A DNA stretch of 64,000 bases from Streptomyces decoyicus (GCF_019880305.1 NZ_CP082301.1:4464001-4528000); one strand, 5' to 3'; shown: positions 53,722-63,077, counted from the first letter of the stretch. Notes: generated by a model not told the origin, from the letters alone. Program-made: numbers and translations.

Positions 53722-54803
53722 TCACGCGGCCGGCGCACACCCCGGATCGCCCTCCGCGTCCTCGGTCGGCTCGTCCATTCCCAGGGCGTCGTCCATTCGG
53801 TCGGCCGCCGCTTTGAGAGTGGTCCGCATCATGTGCGCGTAGGTGTCCAGCGTCATCGTGATGGTGCTGTGGCCGAGCGTCTCCATGATCGTGCGGGGGT
53901 CGACGCCCTGGGCCAGCAGCAGGGCGGCGCAGGTGTGCCGGAGGTCGTGCACCCGCACGCGGCGCACCTTGGCGTCACGGCAGAGGGTCGTGAGCAAGCG
54001 GTTGAGGCTGCGAGGGTCGGTGGCCCGGCCGGAGGCCGTGGTGAAGACCAGGCCGTTCGGGTCGTCGGGGAGAGGCTGCCATTTGGCGCCGGCCACCTTC
54101 CGTTCCTCTTCCTGCTTCGCCTGGGGGGCGGTCAGGGCGTCCACATACACCTCTTGGGCAGGGACACCGTCCGGAGCGAGCGAGTCGTTTTGGGCGTCCC
54201 GAAGAGCAGTTCGCGCTTGATGCGCTGGAGGTTGCGCCGGACGCGAGCTGGCCGGTGGAGAGGTCGATGTCCGACCAGGTGAGCCCAAGGGCTTCTCCGC
54301 GGCGCAGACCGGTGGCGATGAGCAGCAGCCACAGGGCGTAGAGCCGGTGATTGCGGGCGGTCTGAGCAGGATTCTTGCCTCTGCGGCGTCCAACGGGCGT
54401 ACCTCGCGGCGTTCGACGGTGGGCGTTTCCACGATGCGGGCGACGTTGCGTGCGATGAGCTCTTCCCGGACGGCCTGTTGGAGCGCGGAGCGGAGTACGG
54501 CGTGGACGTACTGGACGGTGCGGGCCGATGGCCGGCGCTTGCAGCACTTGTTCACGGCGCAGCACGTCCGGTCTTCCTTGGCGCGTGCGCGTCGACTCCT
54601 CGCAGGCAGCAGAGGCAGCCGCCCTTGAACTCCGCGAGGAACAGGCGAATGTCGGCGGGGGAGAGGCGGTTGAGCCTCTTCTTCCCGAGCGCGGGTTTGA
54701 TGTAGAGCCGCGAAAGGCCCTCGTAGCTGTTGAGCGTCGCGGGCTTGAGGCGGGTGGGCACGATGGCGGCGAGCCAGTAGGTGAGGAAGTCGCCGAACGG
54801 CAT
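53722..54803 (-). pseudogene. Tyrosine-type site-specific integrase, multiply frameshifted
   Basis: All parts of a phage/AICE-type integrase are present but in different frames: the N-terminal SAM-like domain (WLAAIVPTRLKPATLNSYEG...LYIKPALGKKRLNRLSP), the core (TVQYVHAVLRSALQQAV), the first catalytic Arg (ATGLRRGEALGL), and then the HDLRHTCA box and the LGHSTITMTLDTYAH box with the nucleophile Tyr. At least four shifts separate these. It points towards the 3' end of tRNA-Arg, the usual arrangement for elements integrated at a tRNA. Confidence 0.85.
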
Positions 54804-54819
54804 GGCGGAGGTAGCGGCT

Positions 54820-55010
54820 GGGATTCCCTGCCGGGTCTGCGGACGCCCCTACGGAACCCCGTGCGCGCACGAGCACGCCTGCATCCGCTGCCCGATGCTC
54901 AGCATCAACCCGAAGATGCCGGCCTGCCTGGACGACTTGGAGGAGGACCTCACCGCCCGACGCAAGCGCGCCATCGAGGAGGACTGGCGAGGTGACGTGA
55001 TCCGCGAGGT
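54820..55010 (+). pseudogene. C-terminal fragment of a second recombinase
   Basis: A fragment containing CRVCGRPYGTPCAHEHACIRC, MLSINPKM and LDDLEEDLTARRKRA. This zinc-ribbon-like C-terminus is one I recall from Streptomyces site-specific recombinases. It has no N-terminal part and is cut off near 54990, where an unrelated minus-strand gene fragment begins. Confidence 0.6.
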
Positions 55011-55083
55011 TGTGCCCGACGGAGCGCACCGCCCACACCGCGCTGAACGTCGCCAGGGTGGCGGCCTGGTCCAGGTTCGTCAT
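54988..55083 (-). pseudogene. 5' remnant of a mobile-element membrane-type gene
   Basis: The frame begins MTNLDQAATLATFSAVWAVR and holds about 32 plausible residues before running antisense through the recombinase fragment. Its ATG overlaps the stop of the 55080-55343 gene (ATGA), so it was the second gene of an operon and has been truncated by deletion. Confidence 0.5.
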
Positions 55084-55343
55084 CGCGCCTCTCCGTACTG
55101 GTGAGTGGGGTGGAATTCGTCGCGCCACCGCTGGAAGCACTCGTGCGCTTCGACGGCGAGGTCGACGGGGCCGCTGATGAGGTGGGGCCACAGTTCGGCG
55201 TGCTGCGTGGCGCCGAGGCGGGCGAGGTCGTGTCCGATACGCAGGACGGTCGACCAGCGGCGAATCTCGGCTCTACCCGCCTCCAGCCGATCGCCCCAGA
55301 CCTGGTGAGGTATTGAGGTATTGGTGACGTCGATCCGGCTCAT
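55080..55343 (-). CDS. Small hypothetical protein of the decayed element
   Basis: An 87-residue protein starting MSRIDVTNTSIPHQVWGDRL and containing LRIGHDLARLG and EAHECFQRWRDEFH. It is amphipathic, soluble and without a recognised domain. It resembles small proteins that I recall from Streptomyces integrative elements. It is coupled by ATGA to the truncated gene downstream. Confidence 0.5.
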   Translation of the reverse strand: MSRIDVTNTSIPHQVWGDRLEAGRAEIRRWSTVLRIGHDLARLGATQHAELWPHLISGPVDLAVEAHECFQRWRDEFHPTHQYGEAR

Positions 55344-55666
55344 GGACTCCGGCCCCGGCAAGGCCGAGCGCACCGCGGCCGCCGTACAGCGGGCCCTGGA
55401 GGTATCGCCGAAGTCGTCGTCGGCAACGTCTCCGCCGTGCCCAACCGGCGCGGTCCCGGCCTGCGGGTCTACATCGAGGGCTCCCAGCACATGGCGAGCC
55501 GACGCCCGCAAGAAGTGCGCCAACCGCCAGGTACGCGAATGGCGCAGCGTCATCGGCACTGAGATCATCGGCGTCGCCGACACCCCGGAGAAGGCCGTAA
55601 CCAAGGTCCGCCGCGTCAAATGCGGGGTGTGGCCGAATCCGTCTGATCTGCTGATCGGAGTCGACG
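55344..55666 (+). other. Unassigned stretch, possible gene debris
   Basis: Several short frames with protein-like fragments (for example KAERTAAAVQRALE and, shifted, VVVGNVSAVPNRRGPGLRV) suggest one gene broken by frameshifts. I cannot name it. Confidence 0.35.
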
Positions 55667-56302
55667 TTGACGCCTTCCTCCTCTCTCTACAGCTCCCGCA
55701 TTCAGACACAGGTGGTCCACCTGGTCCTGCGTCACCTGTCCTTCCCGTTGCACGGGAACACCTACATGCGGGGAGTACTCCCACCACAGGGCGGGGAGGA
55801 AGCCGTATGCGTTGACGTCGGCACGGAGGACGCGTGTGCACCGGACCTGAATGTCTACGAAATCCCCCTGATCCAAGACGAGATCATCATCGCCGCCGGC
55901 GAAGTCCTCCAGATCGTGCGGGCCGCCCAGACCGCAGACCCCTTCTACCGGACCTTTTACCGCGACGACGAAGGCGACCTGTCGCAGATGCCGTCCCTGG
56001 CCCTTGACCTGCTCGACATCCGAGGAGACCAGGAACAGCAGGAACCGGCTGTCCTGACCCCGGAAACGATGCACTCGACAGACAGGGTGAATCTGGTGGG
56101 GGTCCTCCCCCTGGCGCCCGGACGGCATCGGCTGTACTGGTCATGCGGCGACTGGCCCGGCATCATCGCCTCGGACGCTGAGACCTCCAACAGCCCCGAA
56201 GCACTGCAAACGGTCGCCGCCCACGGCCTGCCCGATACGCGCCGCGCGCAGCCTTCAAAAGATCTCCACTGCTGGAAGATCGCCCCACTGCTGGAGCCCT
56301 AG
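55667..56302 (+). CDS. Hypothetical protein of the accessory region
   Basis: A 211-residue acidic protein; TTG 55667 is the furthest in-frame start and a later one is possible. Recognisable blocks are VCVDVGTEDACAP, LIQDEIIIAAGEVLQIVRAA and LAPGRHRLYWSCGDWPG, a beta-rich pattern like small immunity-type proteins. No known family. Codon use is less extreme than in core genes. A hairpin overlaps the stop codon. Confidence 0.6.
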   Translation: MTPSSSLYSSRIQTQVVHLVLRHLSFPLHGNTYMRGVLPPQGGEEAVCVDVGTEDACAPDLNVYEIPLIQDEIIIAAGEVLQIVRAAQTADPFYRTFYRDDEGDLSQMPSLALDLLDIRGDQEQQEPAVLTPETMHSTDRVNLVGVLPLAPGRHRLYWSCGDWPGIIASDAETSNSPEALQTVAAHGLPDTRRAQPSKDLHCWKIAPLLEP

Positions 56303-56329
56303 GGGCTTTCCCCTAAGCCCCAGGGGCTC
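56294..56329 (+). terminator. Terminator hairpin
   Basis: A 15-base stem with two mismatches (56294-56308 with 56315-56329), overlapping the stop codon of the preceding gene. Confidence 0.55.
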
Positions 56330-56417
56330 ACCAGTTCCATCCGCGCGGCGCCCAGGCCGGGTGTCCCGTCTCAAATGATCGGCGTCATCCGAGAAGGAGA
56401 TCGCCCTCTCCGCTGAG

Positions 56418-56516
56418 GTGATCGCGATGCTCGGTCTGGAGCCTCGCCGCATTCGCTTACTCAGCGCCATCCATGAGGCCGGACACGTCGTCGTCGCCAG
56501 CACGGTCCGCGCGCCC
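56418..56516 (+). pseudogene. Fragment with HEAGH metalloprotease motif
   Basis: About 33 residues with LEPRRIRLLSAIHEAGHVVV. HEAGH with its flanks is the zinc-binding helix of M41-like proteases. The rest of the gene is absent; the frame continues antisense to the next gene. Confidence 0.4.
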
Positions 56517-56615
56517 TCAACCCCGCCCGTACGCCAGCGAGCCGGACGGGCGGAGGAGGCAGGACCGGGGTGCCGGGGGATCTCGTTGCTGGGGGCTGTG
56601 GGGGCTGTGGGGGCT

Positions 56616-57290
56616 TCAGGGGGGTGTGGAGCCGATGAGGGCGGTGAGTTGGTGGCGGACGTGGGTGGCGGTTTGGGGTGCGTCGAGGTCTGCGACGTCG
56701 ACAGTGATGACGTTCCAGGGCGTGGCGGCCAGGAGGCGCCGGGTCAGGGCGGCTTCGTGGCGTAGGTGGGTGGCGGCTGAGGGGAGGTCGTGGACGGAGC
56801 GGGTGCCGGGGGAGGCGGCGAGTTTGGCGATGTACCAGCTTTCCCATGCGGGGCCCTCGCGGACGACGGCGCGGGCGAGGGCGGTCGAGGGGTCGTCGTG
56901 TATGTAGACCACGGTCACCTGGGTGGGTTCGACGGCGGTGGTCAATTCGCGCAGGACATGGGCGATGGCGGGCTCGTCGTGACCCCAGGCCACCAGGGAA
57001 GGAATGAAGGGGAGCAGGGCGTCGGTGACGAGGATGCCGATGCCGGCGGCGCGGGACTCGGCGAGGTAGGCGCGGGTGGACTCGATCAAGGTCTCGGGGC
57101 GGACGCTGTGGTTGCCGTCGGCGAACTCTTCGGCCACGGGGCGGAAGGCGGGGCGGGTGAGGATGTCGGCCTCTCGGAAATGGTCCACGGTGGCTCCGGT
57201 GCTCGCGATCCATGGGGCCAGGGAGTGGCAGAGGGTCGATTTTCCGACGCCCGGGCCGTTGCCGACGACTGCTATCAGGTGCCTCGTCAT
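56616..57290 (-). CDS. P-loop NTPase, nucleoside/uridine-kinase-like
   Basis: A 224-residue protein. Walker A is VVGNGPGVGKST at residues about 8-19. Then come a LVTDALLPFIPSL block as a Walker B candidate, TVVYIHDDPSTALARAV, and a C-terminal ITVDVADLDAPQ strand. The fold looks like the P-loop kinase superfamily; the substrate is unknown. ATG 57290 was chosen because the Walker A follows directly. Confidence 0.75.
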   Translation of the reverse strand: MTRHLIAVVGNGPGVGKSTLCHSLAPWIASTGATVDHFREADILTRPAFRPVAEEFADGNHSVRPETLIESTRAYLAESRAAGIGILVTDALLPFIPSLVAWGHDEPAIAHVLRELTTAVEPTQVTVVYIHDDPSTALARAVVREGPAWESWYIAKLAASPGTRSVHDLPSAATHLRHEAALTRRLLAATPWNVITVDVADLDAPQTATHVRHQLTALIGSTPP

Positions 57291-57449
57291 GGCAGCAGCT
57301 TTGCACGGGGGAGGCCGGGCGTGGGCGGCGAAGTGCGGCAACCAGCTTGCGGGGGAGGGGAGTTGAGAGGGCGCCGTGGGGGTGGTGAGTGGCGGTGAGG
57401 GAAACGATTAGGCATTGGTGGGGGAGTGGCGTAGTGTTCATTTCACCGA

Positions 57450-57523
57450 CGCGGGGTGGAGCAGCTCGGTAGCTCGCTGGGCTCATAACCCAGAGGTCGC
57501 AGGTTCAAATCCTGTCCCCGCTA
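57450..57523 (+). tRNA. Initiator tRNA-fMet(CAT)
   Basis: A 74-base tRNA with a 5' C opposed to T at the end of the acceptor (CGCGGGG/CCCCGCT), three G-C pairs closing the anticodon stem (TGGG-CTCATAA-CCCA) and CAT at 57484-57486. These are hallmarks of the initiator. Confidence 0.93.
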
Positions 57524-57528
57524 CTGAC

Positions 57529-57573
57529 GCCGCAGGCCCAGTGGATTCACTTCCACTGGGCCTGCGGCTTTTG
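57529..57573 (+). terminator. Terminator of tRNA-fMet
   Basis: A perfect 17-bp stem (57529-57545 with 57552-57568) followed by TTTTG. It also serves the convergent oxidoreductase gene. Confidence 0.9.
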
Positions 57574-57583
57574 TGCGTGCGGT

Positions 57584-58375
57584 TCAGCCGTGGACCGGTG
57601 GGGGCGGGGCGGTGTAGTGGGCGGCCGGGCCGGTGTGGGGCCGGGCCAGGTGGGGGTGCAGGAGCAGGTCGTCGTCGTAGTCGCCGTCGTTCTGGTGGCG
57701 GAAGGCCAGCGGCTCGGTGGTGGGGAGGCTGTGCAGCCGCTCGTGCAGGCGGGTGGCGGCGGTGGCGAAGGCGGTGGGGGTGGTGCGGTCCGCGCCGGGG
57801 ATCAGGAGGGGCGGGACGACGGAGATCCCGGTGTACCAGAGGGTGCCGTGCTGGAGGGGGAAGAGGAGGTCGTTGAGGTCTCCGTTGACGCCGCGCGGGC
57901 CGAGGGTGGCGGCGCGGGCGCCTGCCGTGGTGATGACCATGGCGCGCTTGCCGGTGAGTTTGCCGTCGCCGTAGCGCTGGGGGCGGCCGGTGACGGGGTC
58001 GGTGATGCCGAAGGCGAAGCCCTTGACGAAGACGCGGTCGAACCAGCCCTTGAGGATGGCCGGCATGCCGTACCACCAGAGGGGGAACTGGATGATCAGC
58101 GTGTCCGCCCAGGTGAGTTTCTGCTGTTCGGCGGCGATGTCGGGGCTCAAGTGGCCGCCTGAATAGGCGCGTTCGGAGGCCGGGCCGACGAGCAGGCGGT
58201 CGGCCGGGTCGTGGTCGTAGTCGGCGGCGTCGACCACCGGGTTCCACTTCATGGCGTACAGGTCGGAGACGCGGTGCTGGTGGCCGTGGGCTTCGAGGGT
58301 GCGCAGTGCCTCGGTCTTGAGCGCGCCGCTCAGGGAGCGCTGGTCGGGGTGGGCGAACAGCCAGAGGACCTTCAT
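57584..58375 (-). CDS. NAD(P)H oxidoreductase, flavodoxin-like (NQO1/MdaB/KefF type)
   Basis: A 263-residue flavodoxin-fold protein starting MKVLWLFAHPDQRSLS (phosphate-binding loop). It has IQFPLWWYGMPAILKGWFDR and a VKGFAFG block typical of the NQO1/KefF/MdaB group, and probably reduces quinones with FMN or FAD. A Pro/His-rich tail extends beyond the usual length. GGAGG precedes the ATG. It is divergent from a GlxA-like regulator. Confidence 0.9.
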   Translation of the reverse strand: MKVLWLFAHPDQRSLSGALKTEALRTLEAHGHQHRVSDLYAMKWNPVVDAADYDHDPADRLLVGPASERAYSGGHLSPDIAAEQQKLTWADTLIIQFPLWWYGMPAILKGWFDRVFVKGFAFGITDPVTGRPQRYGDGKLTGKRAMVITTAGARAATLGPRGVNGDLNDLLFPLQHGTLWYTGISVVPPLLIPGADRTTPTAFATAATRLHERLHSLPTTEPLAFRHQNDGDYDDDLLLHPHLARPHTGPAAHYTAPPPPVHG

Positions 58376-58447
58376 GTCCTCCACTGTCGTGCGATTGGCG
58401 GGTGGCATACGAGTGGCCCGATGGCCATTGTGTGCAAGGATCGGGCC

Positions 58448-59539
58448 ATGAGTGTGGTGGAGAGCGGCCGTGGTGGCGGTAGCGGTGGAGGCAGCCGTGG
58501 AGGTAGCGGTGGTGGGCATGTGCGGGCCGTGCCGGGGAGGGGGCGGCCGCACCGGGTGGCGGTGCTGGTGCGGGACGGGATGCTGCCGATCGAGGTGGGC
58601 ATCGTGCACCGGATCTTCGGGGAGGCCAGGTCGGCGGACGGGGAGCGGCTCTACGAGCTGGTGACCTGCGCGCTGGAGCCCGGTGAGGTGCGGACGGACA
58701 CGGACTTCACGGTGAATGTCGCGTACGGGCCGGAGGCGCTGGCGGAGGCCGGCACCGTGGTCGTACCGGCGTCCGGGACGGACTACGGGCGGGCGGAGGA
58801 GCGGAGTGCGGGGCGGCTGAGTCCGGCGATGGCCGAAGCCCTGGGGCGCATCCGGCCGGGCACCCGGATCGCGTCGATCTGTACGGGGGCGTTCGTGCTG
58901 GCCGCGGCCGGGCTGCTGGACGGACGGCGGGCGACCACGCACTGGCGGTCGGTGGACGACTTCCGCCGGTTGTTCCCGGCCGTCGAGCTGGACGCGGACG
59001 TGCTGTACACGGACGAGGGCGATGTGCTGACCGCGGCCGGGGTCGCCTCCGGGATCGATCTGTGTCTGCACATGGTCCGGTGTGATCACGGCGCGGCGGT
59101 GGCCAATGATGTGGCCCGGCGGACCGTCGTGCCGCCGCACCGGGAGGGCGGGCAGGCGCAGTACATCCAGCGGCCGATGCCGGAGCCGCAGGTGTCCTCC
59201 ACAGGGATGGCCAGGGCCTGGGCGCTGGAACATCTGGACCGGCCGCTGAGCCTGCGGGAGCTGGCGGCGCGGGAGTCGATGAGCGTACGGACCTTCACCC
59301 GGCGGTTCCGGGAGGAGGTCGGGATCTCGCCGTTGCAGTGGCTGACGCAGCAACGGATCGAGCGGGCACGGCAGTTGCTGGAGGAGACGGAGCTGACGGT
59401 GGACCGGATCGCGGCGGAGGCGGGCTTCGGGACGGCGGCCTCGCTGCGGATGCATCTCCAGTCGGCGCTGGGGGTGTCGCCGCGGGCCTATCGGAGTACG
59501 TTCCGGGGGCCGGGAGGCGGGGGCGGGATGGTTGCGTGA
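58448..59539 (+). CDS. GlxA-family AraC-type regulator (second copy type)
   Basis: A 363-residue protein with a Gly/Ser-rich N-terminus (1-30). The DJ-1/PfpI domain (about 35-215) contains SICTGAFVLAAAGLLDGRRA. The AraC domain (about 245-350) contains RPLSLRELAARESMSVRTF and the closing LGVSPRAYRSTF. It is divergent from the oxidoreductase at 57584, a common pair, with 72 bases between starts. It is a paralogue of the 3974 regulator. Confidence 0.92.
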   Translation: MSVVESGRGGGSGGGSRGGSGGGHVRAVPGRGRPHRVAVLVRDGMLPIEVGIVHRIFGEARSADGERLYELVTCALEPGEVRTDTDFTVNVAYGPEALAEAGTVVVPASGTDYGRAEERSAGRLSPAMAEALGRIRPGTRIASICTGAFVLAAAGLLDGRRATTHWRSVDDFRRLFPAVELDADVLYTDEGDVLTAAGVASGIDLCLHMVRCDHGAAVANDVARRTVVPPHREGGQAQYIQRPMPEPQVSSTGMARAWALEHLDRPLSLRELAARESMSVRTFTRRFREEVGISPLQWLTQQRIERARQLLEETELTVDRIAAEAGFGTAASLRMHLQSALGVSPRAYRSTFRGPGGGGGMVA

Positions 59540-59833
59540 GGGAGGGGGTGGTCGGGGGAGGGGGCGGTTGGGGGATGGTGTGAGGCCGGGGACCGCGTGG
59601 GGCCGGGGGCGCGTGAGGTTTGTGGCTGGGTGGGGCCGGGGGCTGGGTGGCGCCGGGGGTTGGGTGGGGCCTGAGCTGGGTGAGGGCGCCGGTTCGGGAG
59701 GGCGGGTATTGCGGGTGGGTGGGGTGGTGCGCTTACCGGCGGGCGCTGCGGGGCGGTGGGGGGGGGGGTGGCCTGGTGTCCGGCGGTCCTGCGTGCGGGC
59801 GGCGTTGTCAGTGGGTGGTCGTACGCTGGCGGT

Positions 59834-60832
59834 GTGTGGCGATGTACGGGACCGCGCTGGTCAGGTGGCGGGCCGGGGTCGGAGCCGGAGGGGCGGTTCG
59901 GGCAGCGGCTCGGTTGGTACTGCGCCGAGCGGGCCGAGGAGCGGGTGAGCATGCTCCCCGCGGGCAAGGTGCTGGCGTTCGCCGCGCAGGGGGAGCGGCG
60001 CTGTCTGGGCGTGCGGCGGGCCGGCGGCCGGCTCGTGTGCCCGTACGGTGCGGTGCTCGACGGTGCGAGTGCCAGGGATCAGTGCGCGCGGTGCGCCCAG
60101 TTGGACCGGTCGCGGTCGGTGGCCGCGGACACCATGGCCGATGATCCGCGCCCGTACGGCGTCTATCTCGCGTACTTCGGCCCCGGCCTGCTCAAGGTGG
60201 GGATCACGGCCGCCGAGCGCGGGCCGGCCCGGCTGGTGGAGCAGGGGGCGGTGGCGTACGCATGGCTGGGGCGCGGGCCGTTGATGGCGGCGCGGCGGGC
60301 GGAGGCGCTGCTGGGGAGCGCGCTGGCGGTGCCCGACCGGTTTGCGAAGGCGGCGAAACGGGCGGCGCGCGGGGCGCTGCCCCCGGTGCCGGACCGGGTT
60401 GCCGAGTTGGAACAACTGCACTGTGCTGCCCAGGAGTTGGCGGGCTGGCCGGAGACTCTCCAGCCGGTGGAGTTCGCCTGTGCGGACCATACGGAGCTGT
60501 TCGGGCTCGACCGTATTCCGGGGGAGGTGGCGGAGCTGGGCGGGATGACGCCCGGAGCGGAGATCGTGGGGGAGGTGCTGACCGGGGTGGGGTCCGATGT
60601 GTATCTGCGGTTGGCGATGACCGGTGGGACGGGTGCGGTCGGTGGGACGGGTCCGGTCGGTGTGGCGGGACGGGGCGGTGGGGGCGTTGCGGTGATGGAT
60701 GCGCGGATGTTGTCGGGGTGGGTGTTGGGGGCGGCTGTGGGGCGGGTGACGACGGTGCCGGTGCGGGCTGTGGGCGCCGGGGCTGGGGAGCGGGAGGGGG
60801 AGGGGACGGGGCGGCAGGAAGGGTTGTTCTGA
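59834..60832 (+). CDS. DUF2797 domain protein
   Basis: A 332-residue protein if started at GTG 59834 (reading MWRCTG). It contains CPYGAVLDGASARDQCARC (cysteine pairs, zinc-like), SVAADTMADDPRPYGVYLAY, and GLLKVGITAAERGPARLVEQ, the GIY-YIG-like core of DUF2797. The last 60 residues are Gly/Val-rich and probably an expansion. Function of the family is unknown. Upstream G-rich sequence makes the start uncertain. Confidence 0.8.
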   Translation: MWRCTGPRWSGGGPGSEPEGRFGQRLGWYCAERAEERVSMLPAGKVLAFAAQGERRCLGVRRAGGRLVCPYGAVLDGASARDQCARCAQLDRSRSVAADTMADDPRPYGVYLAYFGPGLLKVGITAAERGPARLVEQGAVAYAWLGRGPLMAARRAEALLGSALAVPDRFAKAAKRAARGALPPVPDRVAELEQLHCAAQELAGWPETLQPVEFACADHTELFGLDRIPGEVAELGGMTPGAEIVGEVLTGVGSDVYLRLAMTGGTGAVGGTGPVGVAGRGGGGVAVMDARMLSGWVLGAAVGRVTTVPVRAVGAGAGEREGEGTGRQEGLF

Positions 60833-61480
60833 GGGGGCGGGGCGGGGCGCGGGTCGGCTCGGTCCGGCTCGGTTCGGTCCGGCTCGGCTCGGTTCGGGGC
60901 GGGGCGGGCCGGTTTCGGGGGGATGGCCGGGGAGGGGCCAGGGGGCTTCGGGGCGTCCGGGGGCTTCGGGGCTGGTGGTGGGATGGCCGTGCCGGCGCTT
61001 GGTGGACTTGTGGGCGGGCAGTGGGCCTACGGCGCTTGCGGCGCTTGGTGGCCGGGTTGGCGATTGCGGGGCTTGTTGGGGTTACTGGGCTTGCCGGCCT
61101 GCTGGGGAAGTGGAGGGCGGGGGTTGTTCCGGGCCGATGGGGGCGATTAGATGCTGGGTGCAGGTAGATGACGGGTAGACGCTCGGGGCAGGTAGATGGC
61201 GGGCTCGGTGGCTGGGCGTTGTGCGTCGGCTGGGCACGGGGCATCGGTGGGCGCGTCACGGCGGCAGCGTGACGCATCGGCCGGGCGTGTGGCGTGGGCC
61301 GTGCATGATGTCGGCCGGGCGTGTGGCGTCGCCGGAGGGTGTGGCGTCGGTGGGGCGCGTGGTGTCGCCGGAGGACGGGTGTCACCGGGGGCGTGGTGTC
61401 GGCCTGTGGAAGGGGCGGCGTCCTGGTTGCGGTCGTCGTGACCGGGAGTAGGGGTCGGAACCGTAGGGGAGGGGCCCGGC
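60833..61480. other. Long G-rich intergenic region
   Basis: About 650 bases of low-complexity G/T-rich sequence with short repeats (CGGCTCGGTTCGGTC-like at 60857-60905; GTGGCGTCG-like at 61270-61400; CAGGTAGATG-like near 61160-61200). Open frames here are shadows. GGGAGGGG before 61481 is the ribosome site of the next gene. Confidence 0.55.
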
Positions 61481-62356
61481 GTGGCGGAGGGTGATGAGCG
61501 GGTCGGCGCGTTCTGGCGGGAGTTGGGGCTGCCGGGGCTGATCGATGTGCATACGCACTTCATGCCCGAGCGGGTGATGGCGAAGGTCTGGGCGTACTTC
61601 GACGCGGCCGGGCCGCTGGTCGGCCGGGAGTGGCCGATCGCCTACCGGTTCGAGGAGGACGAGCGGCTGGCGGTGCTGCGCGGTTTCGGGGTGCGGGCGT
61701 TCACGTCGATGGTCTATCCGCACAAGCCGGGGATGGCGCAGTGGCTGAACGGCTGGGCGGCCGACTTCGCGTCCCGTACGCCCGACTGCCTCCGGACCGC
61801 GACGTTCTTTCCGGAGGACGGTGCCGCGGCGTATGTGCGCGCCGAACTGGCGGGTGGGGCGCGGGTCTTCAAGGCGCATGTACAGGTGGGCGGGTACGAC
61901 CCGGCCGATGCGCTGCTCGATGCCGTGTGGGGTGCCGTCGCGGAGGCCGGTGTGCCGGTGGTCATCCACTGCGGGTCGGGACCGGCGCCGGGCAAGTACA
62001 CCGGGCCCGAGCCGATCGGGCGGCTGCTGGCCCGCCATCCGGGGCTGCGGCTGATCATCGCGCACATGGGGATGCCGGAGTACGCCGACTTCCTGGACCT
62101 TGCGCAGCGCTACCCGGGCGTACACCTCGATACGACGATGGTCTTCACGGACTTCTCCGAGCGGGACGCGCCGTTCCCGCGGACGGAACGCCGGCGGCTC
62201 ACGGACCTCGGCGACCGGGTGCTGTTCGGCAGCGACTTTCCCAACATCCCCTACGGGTACGCGCATGCGCTGGAGGCGCTCAGCAGGCTGGAGCTGGGGG
62301 CGGAGTGGCTGCGGGGGGTCTGTTACGGGAACGCGGCGCGGTTGTTCGGGGTGTGA
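61481..62356 (+). CDS. Amidohydrolase-family protein
   Basis: A 291-residue TIM-barrel hydrolase of the amidohydrolase-2 type. It opens LIDVHTHFMPERV (H-x-H metal site) and has VVIHCGSGP, LIIAHMGMPEY and LFGSDFPNIPYG, which supply the remaining His and Asp ligands. Family members include aminocarboxymuconate-semialdehyde decarboxylase-like enzymes. The substrate cannot be assigned. Confidence 0.9.
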   Translation: MAEGDERVGAFWRELGLPGLIDVHTHFMPERVMAKVWAYFDAAGPLVGREWPIAYRFEEDERLAVLRGFGVRAFTSMVYPHKPGMAQWLNGWAADFASRTPDCLRTATFFPEDGAAAYVRAELAGGARVFKAHVQVGGYDPADALLDAVWGAVAEAGVPVVIHCGSGPAPGKYTGPEPIGRLLARHPGLRLIIAHMGMPEYADFLDLAQRYPGVHLDTTMVFTDFSERDAPFPRTERRRLTDLGDRVLFGSDFPNIPYGYAHALEALSRLELGAEWLRGVCYGNAARLFGV

Positions 62357-62412
62357 GCGGGAGAGGGCCGCTTCGGCCAGGGGAGCGGGAGGGGGCCGCT
62401 TCGGCCAGGGGA
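62355..62412. repeat. 28-bp direct repeat with internal hairpin
   Basis: Two copies with a 28-base period, differing at one position. Each contains GGCCGCTTCGGCC, a small hairpin, directly after the amidohydrolase stop. Confidence 0.8.
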
Positions 62413-62513
62413 GCGGGACGCCGGGACGCGGGATGCAGGGCGCAGCGCGTGGCTGGGCGGAGTGCAGGGCGCTCAGGGCCTTTTGGGCGTGCGCGGGGCG
62501 GGCCGTCGGGTGT

Positions 62514-63077
62514 TCAGCGCTGTTCGGACGGAAGAGCGGTGGCGGTCGCGGTGGCGGCCGTGGCCAGCTGAGTGAGGGCCACGCCCAGATCGGCGAGGGT
62601 GGCCTCGTCGGTGACGCGTTCCGTAGTGGGGTCGGTCTTCGGGCCGATCGCGGGGATCTCGCGGCACGCGGCCGTGACGACCTCGCCGGTCATCATGCGC
62701 AGGGTCTCGCGGAGCTGGGCGTTGGCGTGGTCGCCGCCGGTGGGGAACGGCGAGGCGGTGATCACCGCGGTCGGCTTGTTGACGCATTCACCGCTGCTGA
62801 CCAGCCAGTCGAGGGCGTTCTTGAGGACGCCGGGGACGCCGTGCGCGTACTCGGGGCTGACGAGAAGCAGGGCGTCGGACGTCGCGACCGCGGTACGCAG
62901 GGCGGCGACGGAGGCGGGGGGCGTGGCGTCCTCGCCGTCCAGATCGGGGTTGAAGTGCGGGAGTGCGCCGATGTCCGCGGTGGTGGTCGGGCCGTCCCAG
63001 AGGGCGAGCGCGGAGCGCAGCACCGCGCCGTTGGAGGAGCGCGCACGCAGACTGCCGGAGAGGGCGAGGAGTCTCAT
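62514..63077 (-). CDS. NADPH-dependent FMN reductase
   Basis: A 187-residue flavodoxin-fold reductase with MRLLALSGSLRARSSNGAVL (FMN phosphate loop) and the diagnostic SPEYAHGVPGVLKNALDW. The tail is Thr/Ala-rich. It uses NADPH to reduce FMN or quinone/azo substrates and is probably cytoplasmic. Convergent with the amidohydrolase. Confidence 0.92.
   Translation of the reverse strand: MRLLALSGSLRARSSNGAVLRSALALWDGPTTTADIGALPHFNPDLDGEDATPPASVAALRTAVATSDALLLVSPEYAHGVPGVLKNALDWLVSSGECVNKPTAVITASPFPTGGDHANAQLRETLRMMTGEVVTAACREIPAIGPKTDPTTERVTDEATLADLGVALTQLATAATATATALPSEQR

Noticed and set aside
57450..57523. Initiator tRNA as a second attachment site
   Set aside because: No integrase faces it and no duplicated 3' end was found nearby.
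60841..61441. Several open frames before the amidohydrolase
   Set aside because: G-rich low complexity, no ribosome sites and no protein-like composition.
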